A DNA stretch of 64,000 nt from CAHJXG01 sp965277495 (lineage in GTDB: Bacteria; Pseudomonadota; Alphaproteobacteria; Acetobacterales; Acetobacteraceae). A program made the position numbers and the translations under genes. The first letter of the stretch is position 1. Each line of letters opens with the position of its first letter. Positions 24,575 to 32,617 of this stretch are shown here, piece by piece. Below the pieces are notes generated by a model, which saw only the letters and a list, made by a program, of their open reading frames with translations, did no database searches and had not been told where the DNA came from. The stretch lies in the NCBI GenBank assembly GCA_965277495.1, contig OZ255824.1, positions 1,860,001-1,924,000 on the forward strand, read 5' to 3'.

Positions 24575-25366
24575 ATGTCTGCAGGCGCAGCGCGCAAAGC
24601 CATCTTCATCACCGGCGCCGCCTCCGGCATCGGCCGGGCAACTGCGCGGCTCTTTGCCGAAAAGGGCTGGTTCGTCGGCTGTTTTGACAGGAACGAGACC
24701 GAACTCGAGGGCCTGAAGGCGGAGCTCGGCGCATCCAACGGCATCTTCCGCCGCTTGGACGTCACGGACCACAGCGACTTCAAGCTGGCCATCGAGGCGT
24801 TCAGCGCGGCGAGCGGCGGACGCATGGATGTGCTGCACAACAACGCCGGCATCACCGCGGAGGGCGCGTTCGGCGACATGCCCTGGGAAACGGTGATGGC
24901 GATCGTCAACGTCAACTTCGTCGGCGTGCTGTTCGGCATCCATGCCGCACTGCCGTTGCTGAAGGCGACGCCGGGGTCGCTCTGCTTCACGACATCGTCC
25001 TCGTCGGCCATCTTCGGCATCGGCGGGATCGCGGTGTATTCCGCCACCAAGCACGCCGTGCGAGGCCTGACGGAGGCGCTGTCGATCGAATTGAAAGGCA
25101 CGGGCGTGCGCGCCGCGGACACGCTTCCCGGCCTGATCGACACGGGAATGATCCCGCCTGAACGCAAGCCGTACATTCCCACCGAGGGCATGTTCCGCCT
25201 GGTGGCGCCGTCCGAGGTGGCCAAGGCCGTTTGGGAGGCGTACCACAACGACAAGATCCACTGGTATGTGCCGCCCGAATTGGCCGAGCTCGATCGGGAT
25301 GCGACGGCTTCGCCCGAAAAGGAGCGTGACAAGTGGGCCGAGATGGCGGTTTTCAGCCGCAAGTGA
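24575..25366 (+). CDS. Short-chain dehydrogenase/reductase (SDR family)
   Basis: A 263-residue classical SDR. The start ATG at 24575 (GAGG upstream) puts the nucleotide-binding motif TGAASGIG at about residues 14-21. The NNAG motif follows at 89-92, the catalytic Ser lies in FTTSSSSAIFG near 143, and the YSATKHA motif gives the catalytic Tyr and Lys. The segment after it (LPGLIDTGMI) matches the family. The acidic residue after strand 2 (CFDRNE) favours NAD(H). It oxidises or reduces a small alcohol or ketone; the substrate is unknown. It now sits directly behind the insertion sequence and converges with the GT87 gene, the coding ends overlapping by 14 bases. Confidence 0.9.
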   Translation: MSAGAARKAIFITGAASGIGRATARLFAEKGWFVGCFDRNETELEGLKAELGASNGIFRRLDVTDHSDFKLAIEAFSAASGGRMDVLHNNAGITAEGAFGDMPWETVMAIVNVNFVGVLFGIHAALPLLKATPGSLCFTTSSSSAIFGIGGIAVYSATKHAVRGLTEALSIELKGTGVRAADTLPGLIDTGMIPPERKPYIPTEGMFRLVAPSEVAKAVWEAYHNDKIHWYVPPELAELDRDATASPEKERDKWAEMAVFSRK

Positions 25367-26504
25367 CGCGCGCAGGCGATCGTGAGGCGGTCATGGCCCA
25401 CAGGCCCAGTGCTAAGATCATCGGCACCGCCGCCGCCGCCATGCCGAGGCGCGCCGGCAGCATTGTGGGGACCATGATGCAGGCGAGCAGCAGCGGGAAC
25501 TCCAATTGGTTGAACCGGGCGGTAGGGAGCCGCGCCGCGATCACGGCCAGGAGCGCACCCGTGACCATCGGCAGGTCGTAGGCGAACGCGTACGGCGTGG
25601 CGAGGATGGTCGCCAGCGGCAACACCGCCTGCGCCTCAGGGTCCGAGCGCGCCCTTACCCGCCAGACCGCGCATAGCCCGGCGAGCGCGCCCGCAGCCTG
25701 CGCGAGATGCGCCGCCAGCATCCCCCCGCCGAGCAGCAGCACTGCGGACGTTACCGTCGGCATCATGTCGAGCAGCGCATCCCGCCCTTGGGTGAGCGTT
25801 GCGCCATGGTCGCGCATGCACGCGAGCCACGCGCCCCAGGTGTCGGTCCCGAACGCCAGCGTCGAGGCCAGGCTGAGCACCGCGACAGCGAAGCCCGCCC
25901 CGGCCATTGCCCGCCAATGCCGTCCGAACAGCAGCATGAACGGCACGAGGACCGCGAGCTGCGGCTTATAGGCCACCGCAGCCAGCAGCGCCCCGGCCGC
26001 GAGCGGATGCGTCCGCAGCAGCCGTATGCCGCCGAGCATCAGGGCGGCGGTGACGAACCCATTCTGCCCGACGAGCAAGCACACCGCGGAGGACGGCGCG
26101 AGCAGCAGCAGGCCCAGCACCGGGCGCTGCCACCGCCATGCGCCCAACGCCGCCACATACGCCGCGAAGGTCAGCACGAGCCAGGCGCCACGGGCCACGG
26201 CATACGGGAGGGCGCCGAACGGCGTGAGCAGCAGCAATATCCAGGGCGGATAGGGGAACGGATAGCTGCTCTCGGTCGGCATTCCCATCCCGGCTTGGAA
26301 CGCCTGCATTGCCCGGTCGTCGTAGATCGTGGCCGGGGCGTGGGTCAGCACGTAGCGTCCGAACGACCAAAGCCCGAAGAAATCGGGGAACAGGATTTCC
26401 GGGTCGAACAGCAGCTTGCCGACCCAGATCAGCGGCACGACTGTGCACACTGCCAGCGTGGCCGCGAGCATCCGTTGGTAGTCGCGTCCGCCTGCCTCGG
26501 CCAC
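25353..26504 (-). CDS. GT87-like membrane glycosyltransferase (DUF2029), copy 2
   Basis: About 383 residues if started at GTG 26504 (VAEAGGRDYQRML); ATG 26471 is the alternative and has GAGG further upstream. It is a polytopic membrane protein with 8-10 helices. The early luminal segment (PATIYDDRAMQAFQAG..., then SSYPFPYPP), the VGQNG loop and the AVAYKPQLAVLVPFMLLFGRHWR segment are characteristic of the GT87/DUF2029 family, which uses polyprenyl-phosphate sugars (mannosyltransferases in actinobacteria). It is the second gene after the PEP-CTERM protein on this strand and a paralogue of its upstream neighbour. Its 3' end overlaps the convergent SDR gene by 14 bases. Confidence 0.8.
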   Translation of the reverse strand: MAEAGGRDYQRMLAATLAVCTVVPLIWVGKLLFDPEILFPDFFGLWSFGRYVLTHAPATIYDDRAMQAFQAGMGMPTESSYPFPYPPWILLLLTPFGALPYAVARGAWLVLTFAAYVAALGAWRWQRPVLGLLLLAPSSAVCLLVGQNGFVTAALMLGGIRLLRTHPLAAGALLAAVAYKPQLAVLVPFMLLFGRHWRAMAGAGFAVAVLSLASTLAFGTDTWGAWLACMRDHGATLTQGRDALLDMMPTVTSAVLLLGGGMLAAHLAQAAGALAGLCAVWRVRARSDPEAQAVLPLATILATPYAFAYDLPMVTGALLAVIAARLPTARFNQLEFPLLLACIMVPTMLPARLGMAAAAVPMILALGLWAMTASRSPARVTCG

Positions 26505-26589
26505 TTTCAATTGAGGGACATGGCTTTGGTTGGAAATGGCTTGATGAAGGCCGCATAGGCGGCGGAGACAATTTGATGCAGTGCCGTTT

Positions 26590-27816
26590 TCACGCGCCAA
26601 AACCGGGAGCTGCCGGCGCGAGCAGGGCGCGGCGGACCACCACGGCGAGCAATGCCGCAACGACGAGCGGCGCCAAAGGCACGCCGGCCAGTATGGCCAG
26701 TTGCCGGACCACCAGCGGCAGCACGAACGCGGCCAGCAGAATAAGCTTTTCCCAAGGCAGGTAACCGCCGCGTTCGGCCCTCGCAGCCACCCATGCAAGC
26801 GGGATTGCGAGCAGCATGAGGTCGTAATCAAGCAGGAAAGGGGAGGCAAGGCAGGCGGCCGCGGCCATCGTGGCGCCCTCGGCCCCTGCACCGGGCTTGC
26901 GGTGCGATACGCTCAGCACGGTGGCCAACGCCGTGAGCGAGGCTAAACACTGGACAGCCCACGCCAGTGAAGGCGCTGCACCAAGCTGCCGCATCGCGGC
27001 GAAGGTGCTGACCATCTTTGGGAAGCCGACCAGGCCAGCTTCCAGCGCCGCCCTGGCGAGGGCCGTATTGGCCAGGAAAGCCTGCCAGGCCGTCTCGCCA
27101 AAAATCAGCAGCGAGGCCAAGCACAGGGCACCAGCGGTTCCGGCGGCCCAGGCAAGGGAGCGCCAGCGCCGGGCGGCAATGAGCGCGGGGACCACGAGCA
27201 ACGCAAGCTGCGGCTTGAAGCACAGGGCGCCCAGGCAGGCTCCGGCGGCGCGCGGCCTGCGGTCAAGCTGCAGCGCGGCCGTCCCCATCAATGCGGTGGA
27301 GAGCGCGCCGTTTTGCCCGTTTCCTGCATTCAGCAGCACGGCCGGAAAAGCCAGGGCGGCCAGGGCGGCGGGCCACGTGCGCGGCAGCAACGACCGCATT
27401 ACGACAAAATACGCTGTTCCCGTCGCCAAGATCCACACGGCCAGTGCGGGGCCGTAGGGCAGCAGTGCCAAGGGCAGGCAAATCAATAAGTAGGGCGGCG
27501 GATAGAAGAAGGCATAATAGTCCGTGCCGTAGCCTGCATCTGGCCTGAAGCTCGCGATTTGCGCCGCTGCATGGGCCGCCGGATCCCAGGCGGACGCGGG
27601 TAGGCCCTGCAATGCCAATCCACCCGCGGTCCAGAAACTTGAGAAATCGGCGGCGAGGGGCCGCCCCCATGGATCGGGGATGCCTCCGCCATGGGTCAGG
27701 CCAATGAGGGACAGCGCGCTGATGATCGATAATGCCGCCAGTATGCCTGCCCAAGCCGATGCACGCTGTGCGCCGAGCCATGGCGCCGCGCGCAGGGCGA
27801 GCATTATGGCCGCCAT
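26590..27816 (-). CDS. GT87-like membrane glycosyltransferase (DUF2029), copy 1
   Basis: A 408-residue polytopic membrane protein. The ATG at 27816 has GGGAGG at ideal spacing. GT87 features include ADFSSFWTAGGLALQG in the first luminal loop, YAFFYPPPYLLICLPLALLP, NAGNGQNGALSTALMG, and LGALCFKPQLALLVVPALIAARRWR. The first motif contains the acidic residue thought to be catalytic in this family. It starts 18 bases after the PEP-CTERM gene ends, so it is almost surely co-transcribed with it and with the second copy. A role in decorating the exported protein or an associated polysaccharide is inferred from context only. Confidence 0.85.
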   Translation of the reverse strand: MAAIMLALRAAPWLGAQRASAWAGILAALSIISALSLIGLTHGGGIPDPWGRPLAADFSSFWTAGGLALQGLPASAWDPAAHAAAQIASFRPDAGYGTDYYAFFYPPPYLLICLPLALLPYGPALAVWILATGTAYFVVMRSLLPRTWPAALAALAFPAVLLNAGNGQNGALSTALMGTAALQLDRRPRAAGACLGALCFKPQLALLVVPALIAARRWRSLAWAAGTAGALCLASLLIFGETAWQAFLANTALARAALEAGLVGFPKMVSTFAAMRQLGAAPSLAWAVQCLASLTALATVLSVSHRKPGAGAEGATMAAAACLASPFLLDYDLMLLAIPLAWVAARAERGGYLPWEKLILLAAFVLPLVVRQLAILAGVPLAPLVVAALLAVVVRRALLAPAAPGFGA

Positions 27817-27834
27817 CGCAGTCCCTCCCGGCGG

Positions 27835-28551
27835 TCAGCCAAGGCGGCGGCGCAGCAGGCCGAGGCTGGTGAGCGCGAAGCCGAACAGGGCGATGCTGGC
27901 GGGCTCCGGCACGCTGGTCGACGGCACGCTGTCGCCGGCGAAGACGAGGAGGTCGACGCCGTTGCAATGGGTGCCGGAATTGCCGTTGGTGCAGGTCGGC
28001 TGGAAGGTGGAAGGCTCGTAGCCGGTCGAGCTGATCTCGTTGAGGTAGAAGCCGATGGTGTAGGTGTCGCCGATGGTCGTGGGCAGGGTTTGGGAGATGC
28101 CGTCATAGCCGCCGGTCGCGCCGTCGTCCCAATAGTTGGTTCCGCTATGCGGGCTGAACTTTGTGTTGCCGGTGTTGACGACGCCATTATAGCTGATGTT
28201 GGACTGGTCGAAGTAGGCCCATGGCTGTGGTGAAAGCCCGGCGCCGTGGTCCTCGAAGCCGGGGTTGCCAAGCAGGTTGGTGCCCGGTGACTTGTTGTCG
28301 GCCATGCTCACGTCGTCGAACTCGAAGTGGCCGGGGTCGTTGCGGAACGCGAAAGTCAGGACCGACGACGTTCTGTCCGCCGTGAACGAGGCGACATAAT
28401 AGGTGTAAGCCTTTGGAAGCGGCTGGCCTGCCAGGTCCAGGACCAATGGCCCAGTTGGCGGCGGGTTGTTGATCCCCGCATGGGCCGATCCGGCGAGAAT
28501 GATCGATCCACCTAGCAGTGAGCCTGCGATCAGCCGTTGGATGGAATTCAT
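27835..28551 (-). CDS. PEP-CTERM sorting-signal protein
   Basis: A 238-residue exported protein. The ATG at 28551 has CAGGAAC upstream, and a signal peptide ends near GSAHA (residue 25). The body contains LLGNPGFEDH and TIGDTYTIGFYLNE segments like DUF642/carbohydrate-binding beta-sandwich domains. It has one likely disulphide pair (TCTNGNSGTHCNG). The C-terminus is a textbook PEP-CTERM signal: VPEPASIALF, a hydrophobic helix, then LLRRRLG. Such proteins are processed by exosortase EpsH/XrtA and linked to extracellular polysaccharide. No exosortase is in the window. The gene heads an operon with two GT87 enzymes. Confidence 0.9.
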   Translation of the reverse strand: MNSIQRLIAGSLLGGSIILAGSAHAGINNPPPTGPLVLDLAGQPLPKAYTYYVASFTADRTSSVLTFAFRNDPGHFEFDDVSMADNKSPGTNLLGNPGFEDHGAGLSPQPWAYFDQSNISYNGVVNTGNTKFSPHSGTNYWDDGATGGYDGISQTLPTTIGDTYTIGFYLNEISSTGYEPSTFQPTCTNGNSGTHCNGVDLLVFAGDSVPSTSVPEPASIALFGFALTSLGLLRRRLG

Positions 28552-29016
28552 CGACAAGTTCCTGCTGCGTTCGATCGGTCCAATGCGGACCCAAACTTGG
28601 TACTATCATGCAACAACAACGGCGCTGGATGCAAGCGATTTGTAGATTTCGAAACAATTCCTGAATTATAATTTGTGTTTCGGGTATTTTTGCATCATGC
28701 GGCGAGGCGTCCGGTGGCGGGGATTTCGGTGCCGCAGCCCTGTAATCGCCGCCGTTGCTGGGTTTTCCGGCGGCAAGGCGGCGAATAGAGGATCGCTTAT
28801 CATCGTATGGGTTAACCGCGTAATGAGATGAGTAACGTGCCGATCACAAATCGTTCAGAATGCGCTTTCAAAACGAGAATAAAACGTTTAGAGATCATTC
28901 ATTCCGGTTCATCGACCGGATAGGTGGCTGCGGGTCGTTGCCACGAATAGCGTTCACAGCGTTGAGCTTGGAAGCACAGACCCCTGTGCAAGTTCTTCAG
29001 TAACAAAGGTATTAAA
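28552..29016. other. 465-base intergenic region between the PEP-CTERM operon and the Tad operon
   Basis: It is AT-richer than its surroundings, with no convincing coding frame, and must hold divergent promoters. Two hairpins are visible: CGCCGCC (28747-28753) with GGCGGCG (28777-28783), extended inwards by TTGC/GCAA; and GCACAG (28974-28979) with CTGTGC (28984-28989), which would lie in the flp leader 28 bases before its start. I could not assign -35/-10 or -24/-12 boxes with confidence. Confidence 0.6.
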
Positions 29017-29190
29017 ATGTTGGAAATTGTGCGCCTCCTCAAGTCCATCCATGCAGAACGCCGTGGCGTCACCGCGGTGGAATACGGCATCATGGCCGCT
29101 TTGATTTCCGCCGTGCTGGTTACCGCAGTCGGGTATTTCAGCAAGGGCCTTGGAACGACCTTCAGCCGTATTGGTTCTAATCTTACCTAA
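29017..29190 (+). CDS. flp: Flp/Fap-type type IVb pilin
   Basis: A 57-residue prepilin. The N-terminal leader (14-17 residues, with RRG just before the cut) is followed by VTAVEYGIMAALISAVLVTAV. This includes the invariant Glu and Tyr (EYG) of type IVb pilins and the hydrophobic assembly helix. The ATG at 29017 has AAAGG upstream. It is the structural subunit of the Tad pilus, cut by the CpaA peptidase encoded next. A strong terminator directly follows, so the pilin can be made in excess over the rest of the operon, as is usual for flp genes. Confidence 0.93.
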   Translation: MLEIVRLLKSIHAERRGVTAVEYGIMAALISAVLVTAVGYFSKGLGTTFSRIGSNLT

Positions 29191-29206
29191 CCACGTACCG
29201 TCCCAC

Positions 29207-29257
29207 CTCTCCGCCCCAGTGCGCGACGTGCCGCACAGGGGCGGAGAGTCCCTTTTA
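29207..29257 (+). terminator. Intrinsic terminator after flp
   Basis: CTCTCCGCCCC (29207-29217) and GGGGCGGAGAG (29238-29248) form a perfect 11-bp stem with a 20-base loop, followed by TCCCTTTTATT. It starts 16 bases after the flp stop codon and precedes a second promoter-sized gap before cpaA. Confidence 0.85.
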
Positions 29258-29427
29258 TTGAACCCGCGACTTCGATCTCTTAGGTTCCCCTGCGCATTAC
29301 GGAATCTAATTTACCTACAGGTATTTTATAATTTCTCTGTGATTTGATTGGGCAGGGACCAGAGTCACTTCTTTATCGAAATAATTTTTATAGACAATCG
29401 AACCCAGGCAGTGAGAGATGCGGATTG

Positions 29428-29940
29428 ATGTCACTCGTGCAGGCAATCCTCGTCTATGCGGTCCCGACCGGGGCTGGCGTGCTGCTCGCAGGCGCTGCGC
29501 TGCACGACCTTGCGTTGCGGACAATACCAAATACGGCATCCCTGGGGCTCGTCGTGGCCGGACTGGTAATGCGCCTCCAGGACGGATCGATACTCTCAAG
29601 CCTAGTTATCGCCGCCGCCGTGTTCGCTGCCGCCGTAATGTGCTGGCGCCGGGGATGGTTCGGCGGCGGTGACGTGAAGCTGCTCGCAGCCACGGTTCTC
29701 ATAGTGCCGCCGTTGCAGGTCGGCAGCCTGCTGTTCCTCACGGCGCAATGCGGCGGCATCCTCGCCGTCATCTACCTTCTTCTGTCCCGGACTATGCGCG
29801 TAACGCCCTCCGTCCAACCCCACGGCTCGCTGCGCCGCCTGCTACGGGCCGAACGCTGGCGCATCTGCCGCGGGGCGCCGCTGCCCTACGGCTTCGCAAT
29901 CGCCGCCGGCGCCATCACGCTGCTGATCAAAGGCCCATAA
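29428..29940 (+). CDS. cpaA: Type IV prepilin peptidase CpaA/TadV
   Basis: A 170-residue membrane protein with about five helices. The two catalytic aspartates of the A24 family are present: one in ALHDLALRTIPN (near residue 30) and one in the GGGD motif of WFGGGDVKLLAA (about 75). It lacks the N-terminal methylase domain of PilD, as expected for Tad/TadV enzymes. The ATG at 29428 is chosen because the upstream part of the frame is AT-rich leader. It cleaves the Flp and TadE/F pseudopilins at the inner membrane. It is followed two bases later by cpaB. Confidence 0.92.
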   Translation: MSLVQAILVYAVPTGAGVLLAGAALHDLALRTIPNTASLGLVVAGLVMRLQDGSILSSLVIAAAVFAAAVMCWRRGWFGGGDVKLLAATVLIVPPLQVGSLLFLTAQCGGILAVIYLLLSRTMRVTPSVQPHGSLRRLLRAERWRICRGAPLPYGFAIAAGAITLLIKGP

Positions 29941-29942
29941 CA

Positions 29943-30809
29943 ATGTTTTTCCGTGTCGCTGTCTTCATGATGCTGGCGGTGGGCCTGGCTGGCTTCGGCG
30001 CGGTCGCTTGGATCACCACGCGCCAGCCCGACCCGGTGGTGCAGGCGAGCGTCGCCGACGTGCCGCCCGCGCCCCCGCCCCCGCCGGCGCACACCAGCGT
30101 GTTGAGCGCCGCCCACCCGCTGCGCGCCGGCGCGCTGATCCGCCCGGAAGATCTCGGGGCCACCGAGGTCGTCACCTCCGCGCTGCGGGCCGACGCGGTC
30201 CTCGCCACGCCGGAAAACCGGACCGCGCTGGCCGGCGCCATGCTGCGCAGCAGCTTCGCATCGGGCGAGGAACTACGGTCCGCCAGCATGATACGCCCCG
30301 GCGACCGCGGCTTCCTTGCCGCCGTGCTCGACCCCGGCACCCGAGCGGTGAGCGTCGCGGTCGACGTGGTTCTCGGCGTCAGCGGCCTGATCTGGCCCGG
30401 CGACCATGTCGACATGCTGCTGACCCAGGCGATCGAGGACCCCGGCGTTTCTGCCGGACGCCGCTTCGCCGGCGAGACCGTGCTGTCCGACCTGCGCATC
30501 GTCGCGGTGGACCGGGCGATCATCCAGGGCGCCGTCAACGACGTGTCGGACATGTCGCCAAACAACGCCAATACCGCGCGCACCGTCACGGTCGAGGTCA
30601 CGCCGGAACAGGCGGAGCGCGTCGCCGTCGCCGGCCGCATGGGCCGCATCTCGCTCAGCGTCCGCGCTGCCGCCGGCCCCCGTGAAGCCAGTCTGGTCCG
30701 GCCGGTGACCTGGGCCAAGGACATCTCCTCCGCCCTCGGCGGCGGCGCGTCAGGCGGCACCGTGAACGTCTACGCCGGATCGACAGAGAAAAAGGAGTTC
30801 AAGTACTGA
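29943..30809 (+). CDS. cpaB: Flp pilus assembly protein CpaB/RcpC
   Basis: A 288-residue protein with one N-terminal membrane segment (FFRVAVFMMLAVGLAGFGAVAWI). A Pro/Ala linker follows, then an SAF-like domain (AAHPLRAGALIRPEDLG) and the RcpC/CpaB core (DRGFLAAVLDPGTRAVSVAVD, GLIWPGDHVDMLLTQ, TVTVEVTPEQAERVAVAGRMGRISLSVR). It is a periplasmic accessory of the Tad secretion channel, probably stabilising or gating the CpaC secretin. The ATG at 29943 follows the cpaA stop immediately, with AAAGG inside the cpaA end. Its stop overlaps the cpaC start (TGATG). Confidence 0.92.
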   Translation: MFFRVAVFMMLAVGLAGFGAVAWITTRQPDPVVQASVADVPPAPPPPPAHTSVLSAAHPLRAGALIRPEDLGATEVVTSALRADAVLATPENRTALAGAMLRSSFASGEELRSASMIRPGDRGFLAAVLDPGTRAVSVAVDVVLGVSGLIWPGDHVDMLLTQAIEDPGVSAGRRFAGETVLSDLRIVAVDRAIIQGAVNDVSDMSPNNANTARTVTVEVTPEQAERVAVAGRMGRISLSVRAAAGPREASLVRPVTWAKDISSALGGGASGGTVNVYAGSTEKKEFKY

Positions 30810-32287
30810 TGCATCCACACGCTTCCATCTTCCATGCTGTCGCCTGCCGGGCTGCGGCGGCCTTGTTGCTGCTGTGCCCGGCGCTTCCGGCCCACGCGGG
30901 AGAGCCGGGTTTGACCGGCCCGCGCCAGCGGCCGGCAGCGCCGCCTGGCTTCGGGCCGGACGGCCAGGTGACCCAGGTGCCGCAGCTTCCCCAGGGCACC
31001 GGGAGCGCCAGCGTCAGCGTCGCGGCCAGCCGCGGCGGCGTTTCGGTCGAGGCCGGGTCCGGACGCATCGTGACGCTCGGGGCCGCCGCCACCAGCATCT
31101 TCACCGCGGATCCTAAGATCGTGGAGGTTCGCCCGGCCAGCCCTACCACGATGTTCCTGTTCGGCGTGTCGCCCGGCAAGAGCACGGTCGCCGCGATGGA
31201 CGCCAGCGGACACCTGGTCGCGCAGTGGGAGGTGATGGTGCATCCCAGCTCCTATGGCGCGCTGGAGGCTTCCGCCGCGATCAACCGCGTGTTGCCGGGC
31301 CATGGCATCCAGGTGGACGAACGGGCCGACGGCTTGGTGGTGCGCGGCACCGTCGCCAGCGCGGCAGAAGCAGAGCGGGTGATGTCGACCGCACGCGGCT
31401 ACGCGGCGCAGAAGCAGACGGTGGAGAACCGCCTGCACATCACTGGCCCAGCGCAGGTTACGCTCCGGGTCCGGGTCGCCGAGATGTCGCGTTCGCTGAC
31501 CCGCGAACTCGGCGTGAGCTGGCAGAAGCTGGGCCAGGTCGGCCGTTACGCGGTCGGCGCTGCCCTGATCAACCCGGTGGTCAACGGCGCGCTTGCTGTA
31601 AACCAATTCACCTTTGGGACGCAGCGTCCGGGCGACGTCAACGGCGTGATCGACGCGCTGTCGCAGGACCAGTTGATCCACCTGTTGGCCGAACCGACGC
31701 TGACGGCCATGAGCGGGGAAACCGCGAGCTTCCTGGCCGGCGGCGAGTTCCCGATCCCGGTCGCCAGCACCGGCCCCGTCGGCAGCCAGACCGTCACGGT
31801 CGACTTCAAGACCTATGGGGTGTCGTTGGCCTTCATTCCCACCGTGCTGTCCGACGGCCAGATCAACCTCCATGTGCGGCCCGAGGTCAGCGAGCTGACC
31901 ACGGACGGGGCGGTCGTGGTCGGCGGCATCCAGCTTTCCGCATTGCGGGTGCGCCGTGCCGAGACGACGGTGGAGCTGGGCAGCGGCCAAAGCTTCGCGA
32001 TCGCGGGCCTGCTGTCGGATAATACGACGGTGTCGGGCAGTGGCCTGCCATTCCTGGGCGACCTGCCGGTGATCGGCGCGCTGTTCCGTTCCGACGGTTT
32101 CCAACGGCAGGAGACGGAACTGGTGATCGTCGTGACCCCGTATTTGGCGGGTCCGGTCAGCGATCCGCGCGCGATCTCGGCGCCCACGGACGGCTGGCGC
32201 GCGCCAAACGACGCCGAGCGCATGCTGCTGTTGCGTCAGACCGGCGCGACTGCGGTGACCAACCCGGCCGGCTTCGTGGTGCGATAG
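30809..32287 (+). CDS. cpaC: Tad pilus secretin CpaC/RcpA
   Basis: A 492-residue outer-membrane secretin. The signal peptide ends near PAHAG (residue 32). Residues 75-160 form the pilus-type N0-like domain (SGRIVTLGAAATSIFTADPKIVEVRPASPTTMFLFG), and a BON-like segment follows (GIQVDERADGLVVRGTV). The C-terminal secretin core holds HLLAEPTLTAMSGETASFLAGGEFPIPV, VDFKTYGVSLAFIPTVL, SGLPFLGDLPVIGALF and TELVIVVTPYL, the standard secretin signature. It forms the pore through which the Flp pilus emerges. It starts in the cpaB stop codon with AAAGGAG upstream. Confidence 0.94.
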   Translation: MHPHASIFHAVACRAAAALLLLCPALPAHAGEPGLTGPRQRPAAPPGFGPDGQVTQVPQLPQGTGSASVSVAASRGGVSVEAGSGRIVTLGAAATSIFTADPKIVEVRPASPTTMFLFGVSPGKSTVAAMDASGHLVAQWEVMVHPSSYGALEASAAINRVLPGHGIQVDERADGLVVRGTVASAAEAERVMSTARGYAAQKQTVENRLHITGPAQVTLRVRVAEMSRSLTRELGVSWQKLGQVGRYAVGAALINPVVNGALAVNQFTFGTQRPGDVNGVIDALSQDQLIHLLAEPTLTAMSGETASFLAGGEFPIPVASTGPVGSQTVTVDFKTYGVSLAFIPTVLSDGQINLHVRPEVSELTTDGAVVVGGIQLSALRVRRAETTVELGSGQSFAIAGLLSDNTTVSGSGLPFLGDLPVIGALFRSDGFQRQETELVIVVTPYLAGPVSDPRAISAPTDGWRAPNDAERMLLLRQTGATAVTNPAGFVVR

Positions 32288-32298
32288 GGAGAAAATCG

Positions 32299-32616
32299 AT
32301 GCGGTATGCCTCAATAATGCTGGCCCTGCTCGCCGTGGCGGGCTGTGAAGCGACTGACCCCTACCTCCGCGAGGGTACCTGGCGCCCGACCGGCACCAAC
32401 GACCTGAACATCGCGGCGCAGATCATCCGGCCTTCGGACCTGGTGCGCGGCGTGGACTATGCACCGCTCGACGGCACGATGGCGACGGCCGCTGTCGAGC
32501 GCTACCGGGCGGGCAAGGTCAAAAGGCTGCCGGAAAGCAGTCTCGTTGCCATTGGCGGTGGTAACAGCGGCGGCGCAGCGGGATCCGACGTCACGACCGG
32601 CGGCACGGCGCAGTAG
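32299..32616 (+). CDS. Minimal CpaD-like pilus lipoprotein
   Basis: A 105-residue protein with a short signal peptide and lipobox VAGC (Cys16), so a predicted lipoprotein. The middle (NDLNIAAQIIRPSDLVRGVDYAPLDGT..., then AAVERYRAGKV) resembles only the C-terminal end of CpaD proteins, where a NLAAMVADPxDLVRGR-like segment is followed by a helix and a YR-x-G motif. The rest of CpaD, more than 100 residues, is absent, and a Gly/Ser tail ends the protein. Its position between cpaC and cpaE is exactly where cpaD belongs. The assignment rests on that short motif and on position. Confidence 0.7.
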   Translation: MRYASIMLALLAVAGCEATDPYLREGTWRPTGTNDLNIAAQIIRPSDLVRGVDYAPLDGTMATAAVERYRAGKVKRLPESSLVAIGGGNSGGAAGSDVTTGGTAQ

Positions 32617-32617
32617 C

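Noticed and set aside
30770..32314. 514-residue minus-strand open frame
   Set aside because: It is antisense to the cpaC secretin, which carries unmistakable secretin motifs.
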